Positions 63,893-64,000 of a DNA stretch of 64,000 bases are shown one piece after another (the stretch's first letter is position 1; the number at the start of each line of letters is the position of its first letter). Both the position numbers and the translations under genes were made by a program. The stretch lies in NCBI GenBank assembly GCA_041391485.1, contig JAWKNY010000002.1, positions 1 to 64,000 on the forward strand, written 5' to 3'. The stretch is from JACKAF01 sp041391485 (lineage in GTDB: Bacteria > Bdellovibrionota > FAC87 > UBA2466 > JACKAF01). The notes under the pieces are model-generated. The model saw nothing but the letters and a program-made list of their open reading frames with translations. It was not told the origin of the DNA and searched no databases.

Positions 63893-64000
63893 ATGGGTTG
63901 GATCAATACATGGATTTTGGGAATGCTGAGCACCGTTCTTTTTGCCGCTATCCCGGCCCAACCACGCACCGAACCCCAGATCGAAAACTCCTGTAGAGCG
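63893..64000 (+). CDS. Start of an exported protein, cut by the window edge
   Basis: From ATG 63893 the frame stays open for 36 codons to the end of the window. It encodes a signal peptide-like start (WINTWILGMLSTVLFAAIPAQ) followed by a polar segment with a cysteine. Another ATG at 63886 in a different frame soon stops. Nothing more can be said about function. Confidence 0.4.
   Translation, partial: MGWINTWILGMLSTVLFAAIPAQPRTEPQIENSCRA

Overview
The window looks like a chromosomal segment of a Gram-negative bacterium with a complex envelope, most likely a Bdellovibrio-like lineage (Bdellovibrionota/Oligoflexia or a neighbouring former deltaproteobacterial group). This is inferred from a eukaryote-type (class II) glutamine synthetase, FHA-domain proteins next to tadC, the htpX-trpS-scpA-scpB order, an ExbB/ExbD/ExbD motor, and sensor kinases of the 'MAHDIRKPF' type. 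No 16S gene is present, so the placement is moderate at best.

Bases 1-12,800 are an accessory island lying against the 3' side of a tRNA-Asp gene. It begins with a plasmid- or ICE-style parA (running off the left edge). ParA is divergent from a small HTH regulator and a 53-residue membrane peptide, with a long imperfect palindrome between them. Next come a frameshifted RecD-like helicase with a C-terminal nuclease-like region (+ strand) and, on the - strand, a DNA methyltransferase, a DEAD/DEAH helicase and a T5orf172-type GIY-YIG nuclease that read as one operon. A decayed hybrid histidine kinase separates them from the tRNA. This combination looks like a restriction- or defence-type system. 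Only the DEAD/DEAH helicase retains a long open frame; the others are cut by many frameshifts although their motifs are still readable.

Bases 13,000-64,000 are housekeeping and envelope genes. From left to right: a secreted metalloprotease-thioredoxin fusion and other secreted proteins; a broken fatty acid desaturase; 2-oxoacid:ferredoxin oxidoreductase korAB; a broken outer-membrane barrel and two thioredoxin-fold proteins; an aldehyde dehydrogenase; a glycosyltransferase/protein mannosyltransferase pair; a tightly overlapped operon tadC-DUF192-three FHA proteins; a candidate small RNA; aspartokinase; mazG; glnII; an M1 aminopeptidase; an ExbBDD motor with a barrel protein; a SAM hydrolase-family protein; yebC-ruvC-ruvA-ruvB; a YciB-like membrane protein with a two-component pair; htpX-trpS-scpA-scpB; a coupled exonuclease/GIY-YIG and nuclease-helicase pair; initiator tRNA-Met; a sensor kinase; and a GNAT-deacetylase fusion.

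A cross-cutting observation is that several normally conserved core genes (ruvB, aspartokinase, exbB, the YciB-like gene, the desaturase, the barrel, the nuclease-helicase) are interrupted by frameshifts. Nearly all can be repaired by adding one base, often in a short homopolymer. That suggests consensus sequencing deletions rather than wholesale gene loss, and it should be settled before any pseudogene here is taken at face value.
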